Below the pieces are notes generated by a model. It saw nothing but the letters and a program-made list of their open reading frames with translations, made no database searches and had not been told where the DNA came from. Of a stretch of 64,000 bases of DNA, positions 24,486 through 36,355 are shown piece after piece. Position numbers and translations under genes: made by a program. This DNA is from Symbiodinium natans (Eukaryota > Sar > Dinophyceae > Suessiales > Symbiodiniaceae): the NCBI GenBank assembly GCA_905221605.1, contig CAJNDS010002574.1:1-64000 (forward strand). The letters are read 5' to 3'. Within the stretch, counting starts at the first letter, position 1; each line of letters begins with the position of its first letter.

Positions 24486-26480
24486 TTGGGTTTTTGGAGT
24501 CTGCGCCAAGCATAGCCAAGGTGTCTTGACTTTGCGCCCTCGTGCATGCTGGGACTGTAGTATGAAGAATTGCCAAAAGTATCAGATCGTACGTTGTCAC
24601 GGGCTTATAGGGTTAAACATGGTTAAATTAACCAACCACCCAACAGCAAACGACAAACCGACCTCGGCGGAAGCCCCAGGTATCGGGGCCCCCGACCCGA
24701 CCCCCTTCCGCGGACCCCCGATGTGTTTGCATGGGGTTTTGGGAATCTTGACTAGATACATGGAAAGCAAGCACAACATGCTTTCAATGTTAAGCTCCGC
24801 TCCAACGCCTGACGAGCGCGTTTTTGGCAAGGTTCAAGGTTGCCCGGACAACTTGAAGCACATAGCCCGGACACAAGGACGACGGCCCGGACGCGCAGGA
24901 CAAGGTAGGCCAAAACAGCCAGGAGAAACGCGAGACATCTGCCGCCGTCAACCCCCAAAACTAAATTCACAGAGCTAACTTCTCTTTAGCAAACATCTCT
25001 AGGCACGTCTCGGCCCAAGAGGTCCCGGATGCGCACTAATCATGCACACCCTTCGAACATCAAGGCCAAACATGACAATGTCATGACATGGCTGCAGGAG
25101 GACCTGTAGATTGGGCTTGTCCGCATTGGCTCTCTTGTTCTCCTGGGTCCGGGCAAGATCTGTTTTAGGGTGTTTCACCATTCGACTGCTCCTTCGTATC
25201 GTAAAATCCGAAGCCCCCCATTGCCCGTGTGAGCGGAGCCTCACAGGAGGCATGGACGAAGTCCACTGCCACCACTCGCTGGGCCTTCCTGCGCAAGTTG
25301 GCTTTAGAACTCGGGGCGCAAGAGCGGGAACATGCAGGATGCCTGTGAACAGATGAGTGCGTGTTGAGTGCATGCGTGCTCCGGGCCTAGCAAGGATGCC
25401 GCTGAAGCGGCCGATCCCAGCCCCTAGCCTCAGACACAGCCTACTCCCAGTCTCCTACAGTACATGACCTGTTCGACGGGAGTTACTTTTTGGCGTCTTT
25501 AGCTTATTTCAGGAGACCTCTGTGGCAGGAAGGTTCCACACCCAGCTTGGCTTGTCCGGACAGAATACGCTTCTCTGAGCTGAGATGCTCCAAAACGCTC
25601 TTTCCGTGCAGACTCGGCATGTGGGAAAGGATCCTGAGTTCCAGGGACGGGCTGTCGCGAGCAAGCGGGTTCGAAAAAAACAACATGTGTTGAAGGCAGT
25701 ACATGTTGGTGCCCATCGTGGCGGAGGAATAAGGCCAAACTACTGAGCTAAGCCTGGGCCCAAAGAGACAAAAGGCAGAAACTGTCTAAGTCCGTTGGGG
25801 TCCCATGTCTGACATCGAGGTTCACTGGACATTCTGATCTCCTGGCGCTTCGGGTCTACTGCATCTCCTGCGTACCGTGTTGCTAAGTCGAGCTGCTCGG
25901 GCCTCTCCAGCTTGTCTATGACTGCCGCGTCAGAATCGAGCATCATGTTCCTCAAAATGCGTGTCGCGCTATGTCTGGTCTGTTTCTGGGCAGAACGGCT
26001 GTGAAGCCCAAGCCACACCCGAAGGCCTGTCATGAACACCATAGCCCGCTGCCCCGACATGCTAATCATGCTACTGAGCTCCAGGATTCTCCAAAGTGGC
26101 CGCGGAATGGTCGCTGGCCCAGTATTCAGTGAAGTCTGCGCGCTGCTTGTCCAGCTTCTTCCTCGAATTTGAGCACAGTTGCAAAGCCATGAACTGTTAA
26201 CCTCCATAGTTTTGCGGTCCCTACAACATCCTACAACCCTTTGAGTGGTTTGACCTTGAGGTAGGCCATTCCAGAGGCCCTACACCCAAGCTCGAAAACG
26301 GGCGATTCTCCCCGAATGCTGGGCAAGCCACAAGCCCGCAAGGTCTCTTTGCGTCTTCAGATCCCGGAAGCAGCTGCGCCATTCCATGCTCTTGTAGAGG
26401 TGTGTCCTCGATTCTGAAGAGCGGATACGGACGGCTTGGCTTGTTTGGCATAGGCACGAGATGGCACAAGTACATAAATC
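24486..26480. other. No supportable gene; a few exon-like fragments
   Basis: Minus-strand frames at 25,740-26,207 contain protein-like pieces (for example KKLDKQRADFTEYWASDHSA near 26,150) that could be exons downstream of the SET-like gene starting at 27.1 kb, but I could not find consistent splice junctions. The remainder reads as non-coding. Confidence 0.3.
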
Positions 26481-27141
26481 TTTCCAGTCCCAGGGTCAGC
26501 TCCTCTCCTTTGTCAATATCCCGGAGGGCAAAAATCTCAAAACGATCCTTTGATACAGGCTTGGTGTGCTTGGTGTGCTTAGCGTGCTTTGGCGGGTTTG
26601 CAAGGAGGGCTTCGATCTGAGACGGAGGGCTTTTGCCTACAAGTCCTGAGGCTTCGTTGGCCCCCTGCCTGGTCCAGATGCCGAACCACCTCCGTGTTTT
26701 CAGACCTCGGCAGTGCGGCTCGAGCCCAATATTGTGCCTTCGTGCACTGTGCGCATCTCATGAGGTCCCGCCTTCTGCCAGCTTTGATCAGTTCTGCCTC
26801 TCTCTCTTTCTCCACTCTCGTCTGCCTCTCCCGAGTTTCTGCCCTCCACGTTTGATACGTTTGCAACCTTTTGCAACCGGGGCCCCCAGCCCGTCCAAAG
26901 AGGCGTTGTAAAACACAGAGCAGCCACTGCCGCTGGCCCACACGGATCTGTCCTCTCTCCGCGGAAAACAAAAGCGAGAAATGCAGAGAGCTTTTGAGGA
27001 CAGGAGCGTGTTCTTCCCGACTCGCCTCTCTCTCCAAATCGCACTCAGCCACTCTCCTCGCTCCAGGTAAAGACGTAGGGGTTCGTGTTTCCGTCCACGG
27101 GCAGGCGACGCACGATGCCCCGCTCGACGAGCTCCCCGCGC
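26480..27141 (-). CDS. SET-domain-like gene, copy A (partial)
   Basis: Three exons read in order on the minus strand. 27,057-27,141 encodes RGELVERGIVRRLPVDGN and then PYVFTWSE. 26,878-26,952 encodes exactly 25 codons beginning DRSVWASGSGCSVFYNAS. The third starts at 26,547 with DRFEIFALRDIDKGEELT. The last motif is the conserved C-terminal signature of SET folds (FALRDI..GEELT), and the first matches the start of a SET core (kGELVE.G). The usual NHSCxPN motif is replaced by GSGCSVFYN, so methyltransferase activity is doubtful. Acceptors are TAG|G, GAG|G and AAAG|G. The donor after FTWSE would be GA, since no GT is shared with copy B. Upstream exons were not found. A paralogue with the same exon order lies at 29.3-30.3 kb. 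Confidence 0.55.
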
Positions 27142-29260
27142 CTAAGAGGCACCTCGGCCGGGGGAATGGGGGAATTCACTTTCTCGTATTCGCCAAGAAC
27201 TGTCTAAGAAAACGTAAGGCCCTGGGAATGCACTGTTCTCTGGATAGACTTCGTGGTGGGCAGACAATGGCTCATGAAAATATCCTAGGAACAAGGGTCT
27301 TTCGCACCACACTTGATGATTCATAGACTTGGAAACGAAGGTGGCATGAATGATTTCAGTGGACAAAGAGAAGCAAATGAAGTCATGAATCCTTGGTTGC
27401 CAAGAGAGAAAAGTCTGTTCGCAAGCTCGCATTAACAATGAGAATTTGTATTGCTTTTGTTAATTCACGTCTACCTCTACAACAAGAGGAATGAAGGGGC
27501 GCACCAACGTGAAGATATGTTTAGTTGATTGCGCCAATATTCTTTGTGCAAGCCACAATGAGGGGCAAGGAGGGAGGGAAGGAAGGAAGGAAGGAAGGAA
27601 GGGGAGACGTCTGGGACGGCAACTCTGAGAAAGAGCGACTCACTCACTCGCTCACTCACTCACAACCTCTCTCTCTCTGTTCTTCTCCCTTCGGGTTGCT
27701 TTGTGGGATGCAAGGCGCGGCTGCAAAAACCCCAGCTCCTCCATGCCCATCAGGACGAACCTCACAAGATCTCAGTGTCAGAGTACTGCCAAAGTACCGC
27801 GCAGGCCCGATCCAGAAATGGTGGAGTTCCACAGAGACAATGACATGTTTTCTGTGGCATTGCTCCCTGCATCGTCACCGTCGTGACCTGAATTCGAATC
27901 CAATCCCGGAACTCCCTCCGATCGCCGCCTCGACCTTTGAGCAGTCGACTAAGCTCTCCCCGCTTGCCACCGTGACCTCCATGTCTCGACCACCGATTTA
28001 GACTGTACTAGAGACTGTACTAGAGTGAGGAGTACTGACACGATAAGCCAACGCTCACAATCCCAGTAGTCATCGTCATGGAGCAAGAGCAAACCAAATT
28101 GCTCAACTCACGCGTCGTGGCAAGCTGAAAAGAACAAGAAATTGGTAAGTGGATGTTTGGCAGTTGAACAGACCAGCCTGGCCCTGTGGCACTATGGGTT
28201 GACAGGTAAGAAAGGGATTGGTACTGCAGGGTCCAGCACGAACATATCCCAGCAATTGCGGCATCGTAAATTTTCTTGGCGCCAGCCATTGCTGCACACA
28301 TGGCCACCAAAGCGGCCACCCAGAGCGCGAGTCGGGGTTAGATTTGCTCCGTCTGCTCCGGATGATGTATTCAATGTATTCTGTCGGGTTCATAGGGAGG
28401 TTTCCGGGTCTCAGCCACGTCGAGCATGTTTGTGTAGAGAATGATTCACAACCGACAGCGATCACATGGTTGATCTGCGGCCAGTTGTTCCGCACACATC
28501 ACTCCTGGCCGACTGAAGAATGTCACTGCTGCTCACAGTGTACGTTTACGATCTCCGCGTTACATGGGGATTGACCTTCAGGACGGCTCGACACGGTCTG
28601 ACTCAGCAGTGCTTCGAGAATTGCACAGAGCTGCCAAGCCTTTTCCAACAACTCCCTTGTATCACCTGCCTACACCCTGGAAGAAAATAGCTGCTCAGAA
28701 AATGCCAAAAACGCCTCTCCGAGTTTTTGTTGTGCGGCTGTGAGTGGCGACGGAGCCAGACGGGCATACTGACATACTGGCCGCGTTTCTGCCCACGCCG
28801 TTGTTCATCATGTCTCGTTATGCGAAAGCACGCCGATGTTGAAGGCATTAGCCTCTGGTATTAGCAGATTGGCACCTGCTCTCTTGGACTAGCAAAGCCA
28901 TTTTCCAAGCCCTTTCTAGGCCCTGCAGATGTTGAAGAGCTAAAGTGCCTCTGTCTCGGGGCTGCCCTCTGATGAGTTCGACAGCCGTAGGTCCTGGAAG
29001 CCTGGAAGAATCTGCAAGAGGCAGTTGCTGTCTTCACTGCAACGTGAGGCGCCGTGGGAAGTGAGGGCTAACCACACAATGCATCGCAACTTCTTGACGG
29101 TACCCCGCTTAGAAAAAGAGCCCCCAAGGATTCCCGAGGCCGAGCTGCAAGCCCTCCACTCCATGCTCCTTAAGGTCAACTGGAAATCATACGTCAGAAT
29201 CGAATCATCGATTCGATAGCTAATGTGAGTTACAATGACAGACACTTCTCAAAGAGCTTG
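27142..29260. other. Interval between the two SET-like copies
   Basis: It holds an AAGG run (27,575-27,601), a CACT-type repeat (about 27,638-27,663) and mixed sequence. A minus-strand frame at 28,103-28,495 has a protein-like piece (PTEYIEYIIRSRRSKSNPDS), which could be an upstream exon of copy A, but nothing ties it to a family. Confidence 0.3.
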
Positions 29261-30319
29261 CGAGTCTCTTGTAGAGGTGTGTTAGCTCTTCGTGCTGATG
29301 CAGGTCGCGAAGGGCATAGATTTCGAAACGGTCCTGACAGTAAGGCTCTTGGCATGTGCAGGCTCTCTCTAAGAATCGGAATGGCCATTGTTGCTCAATG
29401 TTGCTCAACTTGTGCAAGCAGGACGACATAGAAAGATGAGGCGACAGCGAGGCGGTCCCCAGGGATATTTGTACAACTCGCGCTCCTCATCAAAGAAGCG
29501 CTGCATCTCCGTCGTCTCTGTGCCGCACAGCGATGCCTTGTGAAGCACTCGTGAAGAACAGAGGGAAAGAGCAGGGGAAAGACTTATTGAGAAGAGGTTT
29601 GGTCAATCAGGTTCTCAAGTTCATGAGATCGCAGGTGCAAACACCCTGGTGGTGCCATGATGCGTTGTAGAACACGGAGCATCCACTGCCGCTGGCCCAA
29701 ACGGTCTTGTCCTGGCAAAGGCATTTGATTGAGCACCTGCCCCCTTCTCCCCCCTCCTCCCCCTTGCTAAAAAAGACAACGCCCCTTTCTTTTTGCATCC
29801 AGGCCCAGCCTCCAACAGCCCGACTCTCCCTCTCTCCAAAATCTCCAAAATCTCCAGAATCTGAAGATCAGAGATGTGCTCAGGAAAAAAAGTGGAGACT
29901 CGTGTGGAGACTCGTACAGATGGTCTCAGAGGTGTTCTCCGCTCCTCGCTCCAGGTAAAAACGTAGGGGCAGTGGTTCCTCAGTGTGAGCGTTTCTGTAC
30001 CGAACTTTGCAGTGTAGATGTACATGTAATCATTCACAGCCTTCGGGCTTCGCTTTGAGAGCCTACAGAGTTTACTTCGAGCAGGGGTTGCTCTGTCAAC
30101 CCGAGGGCCTGACCATCCAGAGTTCAGTCTGTAGCCCTCGAGAAATCTGGAACCACCGCAGAGTAGAAACTGCTCACCAGCCGGTCACTTTCGGGCCCAA
30201 GGGCTTCGACACATCTTCAATTTTCAGCTGAAGCCTTCTTCGGAAACGATCACACGTGCCCCGCCAGGCGGCCCGTCCACAGGCAGGCGCCGCACGATGC
30301 CCCGCTCGACGAGTTCGCC
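29260..30319 (-). CDS. SET-domain-like gene, copy B (partial, extra intron)
   Basis: Paralogue of copy A on the same strand. 30,273-30,319 encodes GELVERGIVRRLPVDG up to a split Gly codon, and 29,945-29,978 completes it with NHCPYVFTWSE. The next exon starts at 29,711 with DKTVWASGSGCSVFYNAS, and the last at 29,333 with DRFEIYALRDLHQHEELT. Copy A encodes VDGNTNPYVF without interruption; here the same reading frame is split after VDG by a 294-base intron (29,979-30,272) with a GC donor and a GAG|G acceptor, and rejoining gives a protein of identical length at that point. The FYNAS exon diverges at its end (WHHQG in place of LDGLGAP), so its donor is uncertain and the copy may be decaying. Function as for copy A. 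Confidence 0.55.
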
Positions 30320-30554
30320 CTGCAAGGCATTGCTGCGTTACAGTCACTGTCATGCATCAGAAGTACGAGGGCTCCAGTGCAGCCCCCCAGGACCTTCGGC
30401 AGCCCCTCCTATGACGGGAGAAATTACAACTGGCTATTGCAGTGCCGATGCCACTTTGAACATACGCTATGGTACTACCATAAGGTTTCGGCTAACTTTT
30501 TGGCCGGCTGGCGTTGAGATATTGATGTTGATGTTCATGTGATGTTGGTGTTGA

Positions 30555-30618
30555 TGATGATGAGGATGATGATAGATGATGGATGTCGTCGTCGTAGTCG
30601 TCGTCGTCGTCGTCGTCA
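30555..30618 (+). repeat. GAT and GTC trinucleotide repeats
   Basis: A GATGAT-rich patch runs directly into a GTC/GTCGTA trinucleotide repeat. No gene is evident around it. Confidence 0.8.
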
Positions 30619-30799
30619 CTGTTACTCTTGCTCTTGTCGTTCTTAGTGTTGCCGTTCTGTTGCTTACGTTGTTGCTGGCCCTCTTCATTTGGCTCCCTTC
30701 CACCTCGACGCTCCCTCCCCCTGCTTTGGGAGATCAGACGGCTGGACCAAGCGAAGCGAAGCAGAGTAACCCAACTTGAACCTGTGAACTTAAACACCC

Positions 30800-31174
30800 G
30801 ATGCTGCCAATCCAGGGCTTACCGGTAGTAGATTCTGCAGCTTTCGCAACCAAGCCTGCCAACCAAAGTCCCGTGCATGGCGTTTGCGTGTTTTTCAGGT
30901 CAAGCCCCTGCAGCTCTATCGAGATCGCACAGGGTGGCGCAAGGGGTGGGGCCTTTCTAATGGGCACCGCTGCGTAGCTGCCAGCCCCACCAAAGCGATC
31001 CGCCTTCACGTACACCTCCGAGAGGCTTCCGAAGTTTCGAGGCATTCGGTAGCTACCGGAGCTGGAAACAGTGAGGTTGACTTGGGGCACTGACCGACAT
31101 GACCGAAGATCCAGGGGATGAGAAACTCCATCAGAAACTCCCAGCCCCCGCGGTGCAAAGGTGCACCAGTGCAC
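30800..31174 (-). CDS. Possible exon of an unknown gene
   Basis: On the minus strand a frame around 30,890-31,080 reads like folded protein, with QVNLTVSSSGSYRMPRNFGS, then LSEVYVKADRFGGAGSYAAV and a Pro/Ala-rich stretch. I do not recognise it. Ends are undefined, there is no partner exon I can prove, and the frame could be chance; its low bias and lack of repeats are the only support. Confidence 0.25.
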
Positions 31175-31448
31175 CTTGGAGCAGTCGACCAGGTAGCATC
31201 GCCTGCTCCTCAGCCGTTGGAAATCTCCGGCTCACAAACAAACATTCCCCTAGAGAATTCAACCGAAAAAACCTCCCTAGCCCCACTAAAGCTCCAAGGC
31301 GCCAGACGGAACCTCCAAAAAGGGCTCAAAGTGCAAAACGGAACCAGAGCTTCAGTGTATTCTACGTTGCAATTCGTAAGTTCTAGCCTCCCCCTGCTTC
31401 AGAGGCCAGAGTGGGCCTACGAAGGGACAGAGGAAGGGTTCTCAAAGG

Positions 31449-32201
<753 letters not shown>

Positions 32202-32203
<2 letters not shown>

Positions 32204-33870
32204 TGACTTCAACTCGCTGCAGGCAGTGATCGGCCAGTGGCCCCTTCTGAGGAAGCTGGTCGCTGCATGCCGCGCTGCACGCTGCGAGAACGGCATACTT
32301 CCTCGATCTTACAAGTGCTGCAAGTAGTACCACTGTACAACCTTGTTACATGACTACCGATGCCTATGTCTCACCTCCGTGACGCAACAGGAATGTCATG
32401 TCTCATGTCATGGCCGGATCCTGCAAGCCAAGCTGATAGAAGGGGTTGGAATTCGGGTCGACGACCCCTGGATACCCCAAACCCAAAGTCCTAGCAGGTC
32501 CCAATCTGCAAATCGTGCAAATTCCGACGTGATCCCTTTCAGTTCCAAACTGCAGGGCTCATGGTAGGCCACTTCGAGGACTTATGGGGACGGTTTCGGC
32601 ACTTGACAGCCATGACAAGAGGCTTGCTCAATGCGCGGCCTTTTCCTTCGTCGCTTAGCCGGCGAAGGATGAAGGGCTCTCATGGATGAGTTATGGATGA
32701 TTCTTATGAAATTGAAACGAGCCGCACGCCCAGGCGCGGCTCTGAAACGATGGTAGCCATGACTTCATGGACGGCAGAGATCAGCAGGTCTCGTGCTCCC
32801 AGATGCGCCCCCCCCCCCCCCCCCCCCCCAAGATGGGCTAGCCAAACCTAGCCATGCTCATGCCACCCCGCATATCATTCCGAAACAGCTGGTAAGAGTC
32901 CTAATGTCATAGTGAGAAAGCCCTGGTTAGCCTTTTGGGGCTACTTGGCTGCTTAGGTCTCTGCCTCCTGGCTCAGCTTCCTCACGAACTCCGAGTGCTG
33001 GGCCAGCTCCGCCTTGTAAAGGTCGGAGATCCTCCGGGGGCTTCTGCAAGAGTCAACGTCCGCTCTCGGCTCTAATTTGAAGTGGCAAAAAGTATCAAAC
33101 CAGGGTGAGGGTTTAGGATTTAGGGTTTAGGGTTTGGGGTTTAGGGTCTAGGGTCTAGGGTCTACGGCCTAAGGTCTAAGGTCTAAGGTTCAAGGTTCAA
33201 GGTCTAAGGTCTACGGTCTAAGGTCTAAGGCTTAAGGCTTAAGGCTTAAGGTTCAAGGCTTAAGGTTTAGGGGGGGGACTATTTTGGCACTCTGCAACCA
33301 GTTCAGGTCTCAATTGCTGAGTCAAGCTGCTGGCGCTGTGGTTTGAAGGGGACGAATTTCCAGTAGACCCACTCCAAGGCCTCGGTTCAACATGGTGCAA
33401 AGCCCAAGCAGCTCTCCCAAGCTCCGAAGCTCGCAGAGATGTATTGCTCTACTGGTGCACGGATGCTTGAAGGGCGCTCTCTTGAAGTCGAAGCCTGTGC
33501 AGCCAGTAACTGCCAGTAGCGGCCAGTAAGTTTGTAAGTTTCAACTCCCCAACACACTCGTTATGTGGAAGCCTGTGCCTCGAAGCACAAGAGAATTCAA
33601 GAGAAGTCTAAGTCTAAGACAAGTCCTGCTTGAGCACGTCTGGTCTGTTTCGAAATCTAGAACAGCGGCGAAGTGGATGTCAAGCCGACTACGACACTCC
33701 GGGTCACATGTGAAGTGCTTTGCAGCTTCGCATTGTACAAATTTAGATGATGAGCCTGCGGTACAGCTCAGCCTCGCTTGTGGAGTCTCCTGATTTGCAA
33801 GGGCCGTGTAGTGAAGCCCACGAGCAGCGTGACTGTTGGAAACTCTGGCTTCAACAGAACGGCGTGGGCG
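32202..33870. other. Gene-free stretch
   Basis: No supportable gene. It contains a 22-base C run (32,808-32,829) and the telomere-like array listed separately. A plus-strand frame at 33,563-33,793 has no feature that distinguishes it from chance. Confidence 0.4.
33108..33270 (+). repeat. Degenerate telomere-like array with a drifting unit
   Basis: It begins as GGGTTTAGG-type units, then the 7-base unit changes stepwise along the array to GGGTCTA, GGTCTAA, GGTTCAA and GGCTTAA before returning to GGTTTAGG. The period of seven bases is kept throughout. It looks like an interstitial telomere array that has diverged and been re-amplified in sub-blocks. Confidence 0.85.
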
Positions 33871-33888
33871 GCTAATGTTGCATGAGGG

Positions 33889-34329
33889 TCACTTCAACAA
33901 CCAAACGTCACCATTGCTCCAGCATATGGACATCTGCGCATCCCGGAGGACACTGCCCATAAGAACGTGGCCACGAAGATCCTGCATGATTGTATCTTGT
34001 GCTACCATCTCGAGGCAGGTTTCCTTTTCCGGCATCTTCCACTGAGGGTGCCAGATCATGCTATCCCTGAAGATCTCGCCGACACACTCATTGTCCTCCT
34101 GTCGGTACCACCATCCCTGGAAGCTGTTCCAGAAAGCATCAAGTTGCCTGTGCTTGGGGCAGCCAGCTGGCTCTGGAAGCACACTGATAATGCCGTCAAG
34201 GTTGGGGTCCCGAATTATGGCTTCATCCCACGCCCGATCCTCACTTCGCTCGGCAGCCTTGTGACAGGCACGTGGGCAGCCATGACAGGTGCCCCCAAAA
34301 CTAAAACGAAACCAGCTTCTGAGAGCCAT
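33889..34329 (-). CDS. Hypothetical protein with a WSNGDVW motif
   Basis: A 146-codon frame without repeats. It has a Cys/His-containing N-terminal part (GGTCHGCPRACHKAAERSED), an aromatic-rich centre (AFWNSFQGWWYRQED, IFRDSMIWHPQWKMPE) and a C-terminal segment ending ICWSNGDVWLL. The W-x-x-G-D-V-W type motif recurs in dinoflagellate proteins of unknown function, as far as I recall. Amino-acid composition is much more protein-like than neighbouring frames, so I take it as a real exon or a recent retrocopy. Domain and role are unknown. Confidence 0.4.
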   Translation of the reverse strand: MALRSWFRFSFGGTCHGCPRACHKAAERSEDRAWDEAIIRDPNLDGIISVLPEPAGCPKHRQLDAFWNSFQGWWYRQEDNECVGEIFRDSMIWHPQWKMPEKETCLEMVAQDTIMQDLRGHVLMGSVLRDAQMSICWSNGDVWLLK

Positions 34330-35800
34330 ATGGAGGCTGCTGACGCGCAGTTTTGATACTCCTGGGCCAAGTGGGGCCGTTTTTTACGGAGAAGAAAGCA
34401 GCACGTGTCCGAAGCCAAGGATGGCACATGGGCTTAAACCCCTTCAGGTGCTCGTTGTTTTTATCCCATTTCAATTTCAAGACCCTGGCAGCTCGGTCAT
34501 CCTGTCCCCCTTGAAACCACCCTCAAGCTCAGCGGCTGCGAGGAAGAAGGTGAGGCCACCCCAGTTGATGCCGCGGATAACCCCCTGAGAAGGCTCTGCA
34601 TTTAAAGGATCAGTGCCAGTGACTCGGTGACTTAATGACTTGGTGATTTGGTGACTTTGTGACTTAGTGACTTATACTGCCTCAGTGACGTAGAGACGTT
34701 GCGCCTCTGTTCGGACAATCTGCTGGTCCCAGTGTCAAAGTCCCCAGTAAGCCGTTTCTTATATTTTGAAGGGCTCTCGGAGGCCTTTCGATGCCGACAT
34801 TACTTTGCGGTCCATGGCGAAGATCTGGCTATGACCAGTTGGAAGACCGCCCAGCTCCCGGCAACGGCCAACCCGAACCCTCTGGCCTTGCGAAGGCCTG
34901 CGAAGCCGGCTCCGCGGAACGGGTGTCCTGCAACAGCCCTACTTGACGCCTCGAGGGCTATGGCTCAGGTGGTCGTCTGAGGACAAGGAAGCTCTTGACC
35001 GAGACTCAGCAAGGCTCCACCCACAGCGCAGGACAAGGACATGCAAAGACACGCTGTGATGCACTACTGACTTCCGATACTGTGTTGCATGACCGCCGCA
35101 TGCATGCTCGGCGTTCTCGCTGCAAGACCGACGGCTTCAAAAAACGGCCTCGGTGTGCGACACATTCTGTGGCCGGGTCAACTTGTCGACTTGCGCAGAT
35201 GAGACAAGCCAGCTGAAGCTATTTCAGGCTTTGCCGCGCCTAATTCCTGGTCCAAGACAATACAACATCGTGCTTCTGGGGCTCGGGCACGCCCGCCTGG
35301 GTCATAGTTTTGACCTGGTGCGTGTAGCAGCATAGCATGCGCCCATGTGAGGCCATATATGCCCATCCCAGAACAAGTCTTGAGGATGGTGTGGTCGGGC
35401 TAGGGTTTCAACTCAACACGTTGAGGCTTTGCTGGCTTTCAAAGGTTCAATTGGATGCTTTGGTCCCAGAACCTGAAGGGCATTTGGGGAGAGTTGTGAG
35501 CTGATGTGAGCCGACAGGAAGGCCGAAAGTCACTCACACAACAGGATCTGTCTTAAAGTTGAGGGCTTGCGGTGTTTCTGGGATTTTTTAGACTTGCGGG
35601 GTTAAGGGTTTATGGTTTTGGGTTTCGGATCGAGCCGCCCCTGTTGCGAGCATAGCCCCAGCGAGTGATAGGCAAGTGCCTCTTTTGGAAAGATATTTTT
35701 CTTCTGGCGGCCCATCATTCGAGGCCGAGATACCGTGAACGACCAGAACTACCAGTACAGTACTTGAGGATGAAGGTTGAGTCGGTTACAAGTGTCGGGA
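34330..35800. other. No supportable gene
   Basis: Mixed sequence with a GTGACTTnGTGACTT-type short repeat at about 34,620-34,675 and a few TTTAGGG-like words near 35,400 and 35,600. Short frames on both strands show no coding character. Confidence 0.4.
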
Positions 35801-35807
35801 GTGGGCC

Positions 35808-36355
35808 GAGGGTGTGTTGGGAACAGGGGGGGCGCGTGTTCGGAACTGGACAGGCGTGAGTCAGGAACGCAGGGCCCATGTGTACAGCACACCCGGGGGT
35901 TGAGTTGGGAAAGGCTGCCCCCCAGAATTGGGTTTCGGAGTGATGACCCTACTCTGCAGGTTTGCTTTAAGTCCTCTTTCGACGACTTGGAGTTGCGTCT
36001 ACAGTCTTCTTTTCAGCTTCCAAAGGGGAGACTTTACGAGGCGAACACATCCGACGTGTCACGAACCCCCTACTCTGCAGGTTTGTTTTAAGGCCTCTTT
36101 CGACGACTTGGAGTTGGGTCTACCGTCTTCTTTTCAGCTTCCAAAGGGGAGACTTTACGAGGGGAACACATCCGACGTAACCCGCACACCAAGGGTCATC
36201 ACTCCGAAACCCAATTCTGGGGGGCAGCCGTTCCCAACTCAACCGGGGCGTGCTGTACACATGAGCCCTGTTCCCGACTCACCCCCCCTGCGTTCCCGAC
36301 TCACGCCTGCCCTGTTCCCAACACGCACCCCCCCTGTTCTCAACACGCGTGTGCC
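35808..36355. repeat. Long imperfect inverted repeat enclosing a tandem duplication
   Basis: The left arm (about 35,808-35,950) and right arm (about 36,192-36,355) are reverse complements over roughly 145-165 bases. The inner 45-50 bases of each arm (GAATTGGGTTTCGGAGTGAT and neighbours) are nearly perfect; the outer part is broken by small indels and internal repeats of a GTTGGGAACAGGGGG motif. The loop holds two direct copies (about 35,950-36,068 and 36,069-36,189) of a roughly 120-base unit starting CTACTCTGCAGGTTTG. No gene is present. It resembles a foldback or miniature inverted-repeat element. Confidence 0.85.

Noticed and set aside
27890-27920. tRNA-like B-box word TTCGAATCC
   Set aside because: No matching A box or cloverleaf-forming arms at the right distance.
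35178-35366. Assorted short frames between 34.4 and 35.8 kb
   Set aside because: No motif, no exon-like boundaries, and similar frames on the opposite strand.
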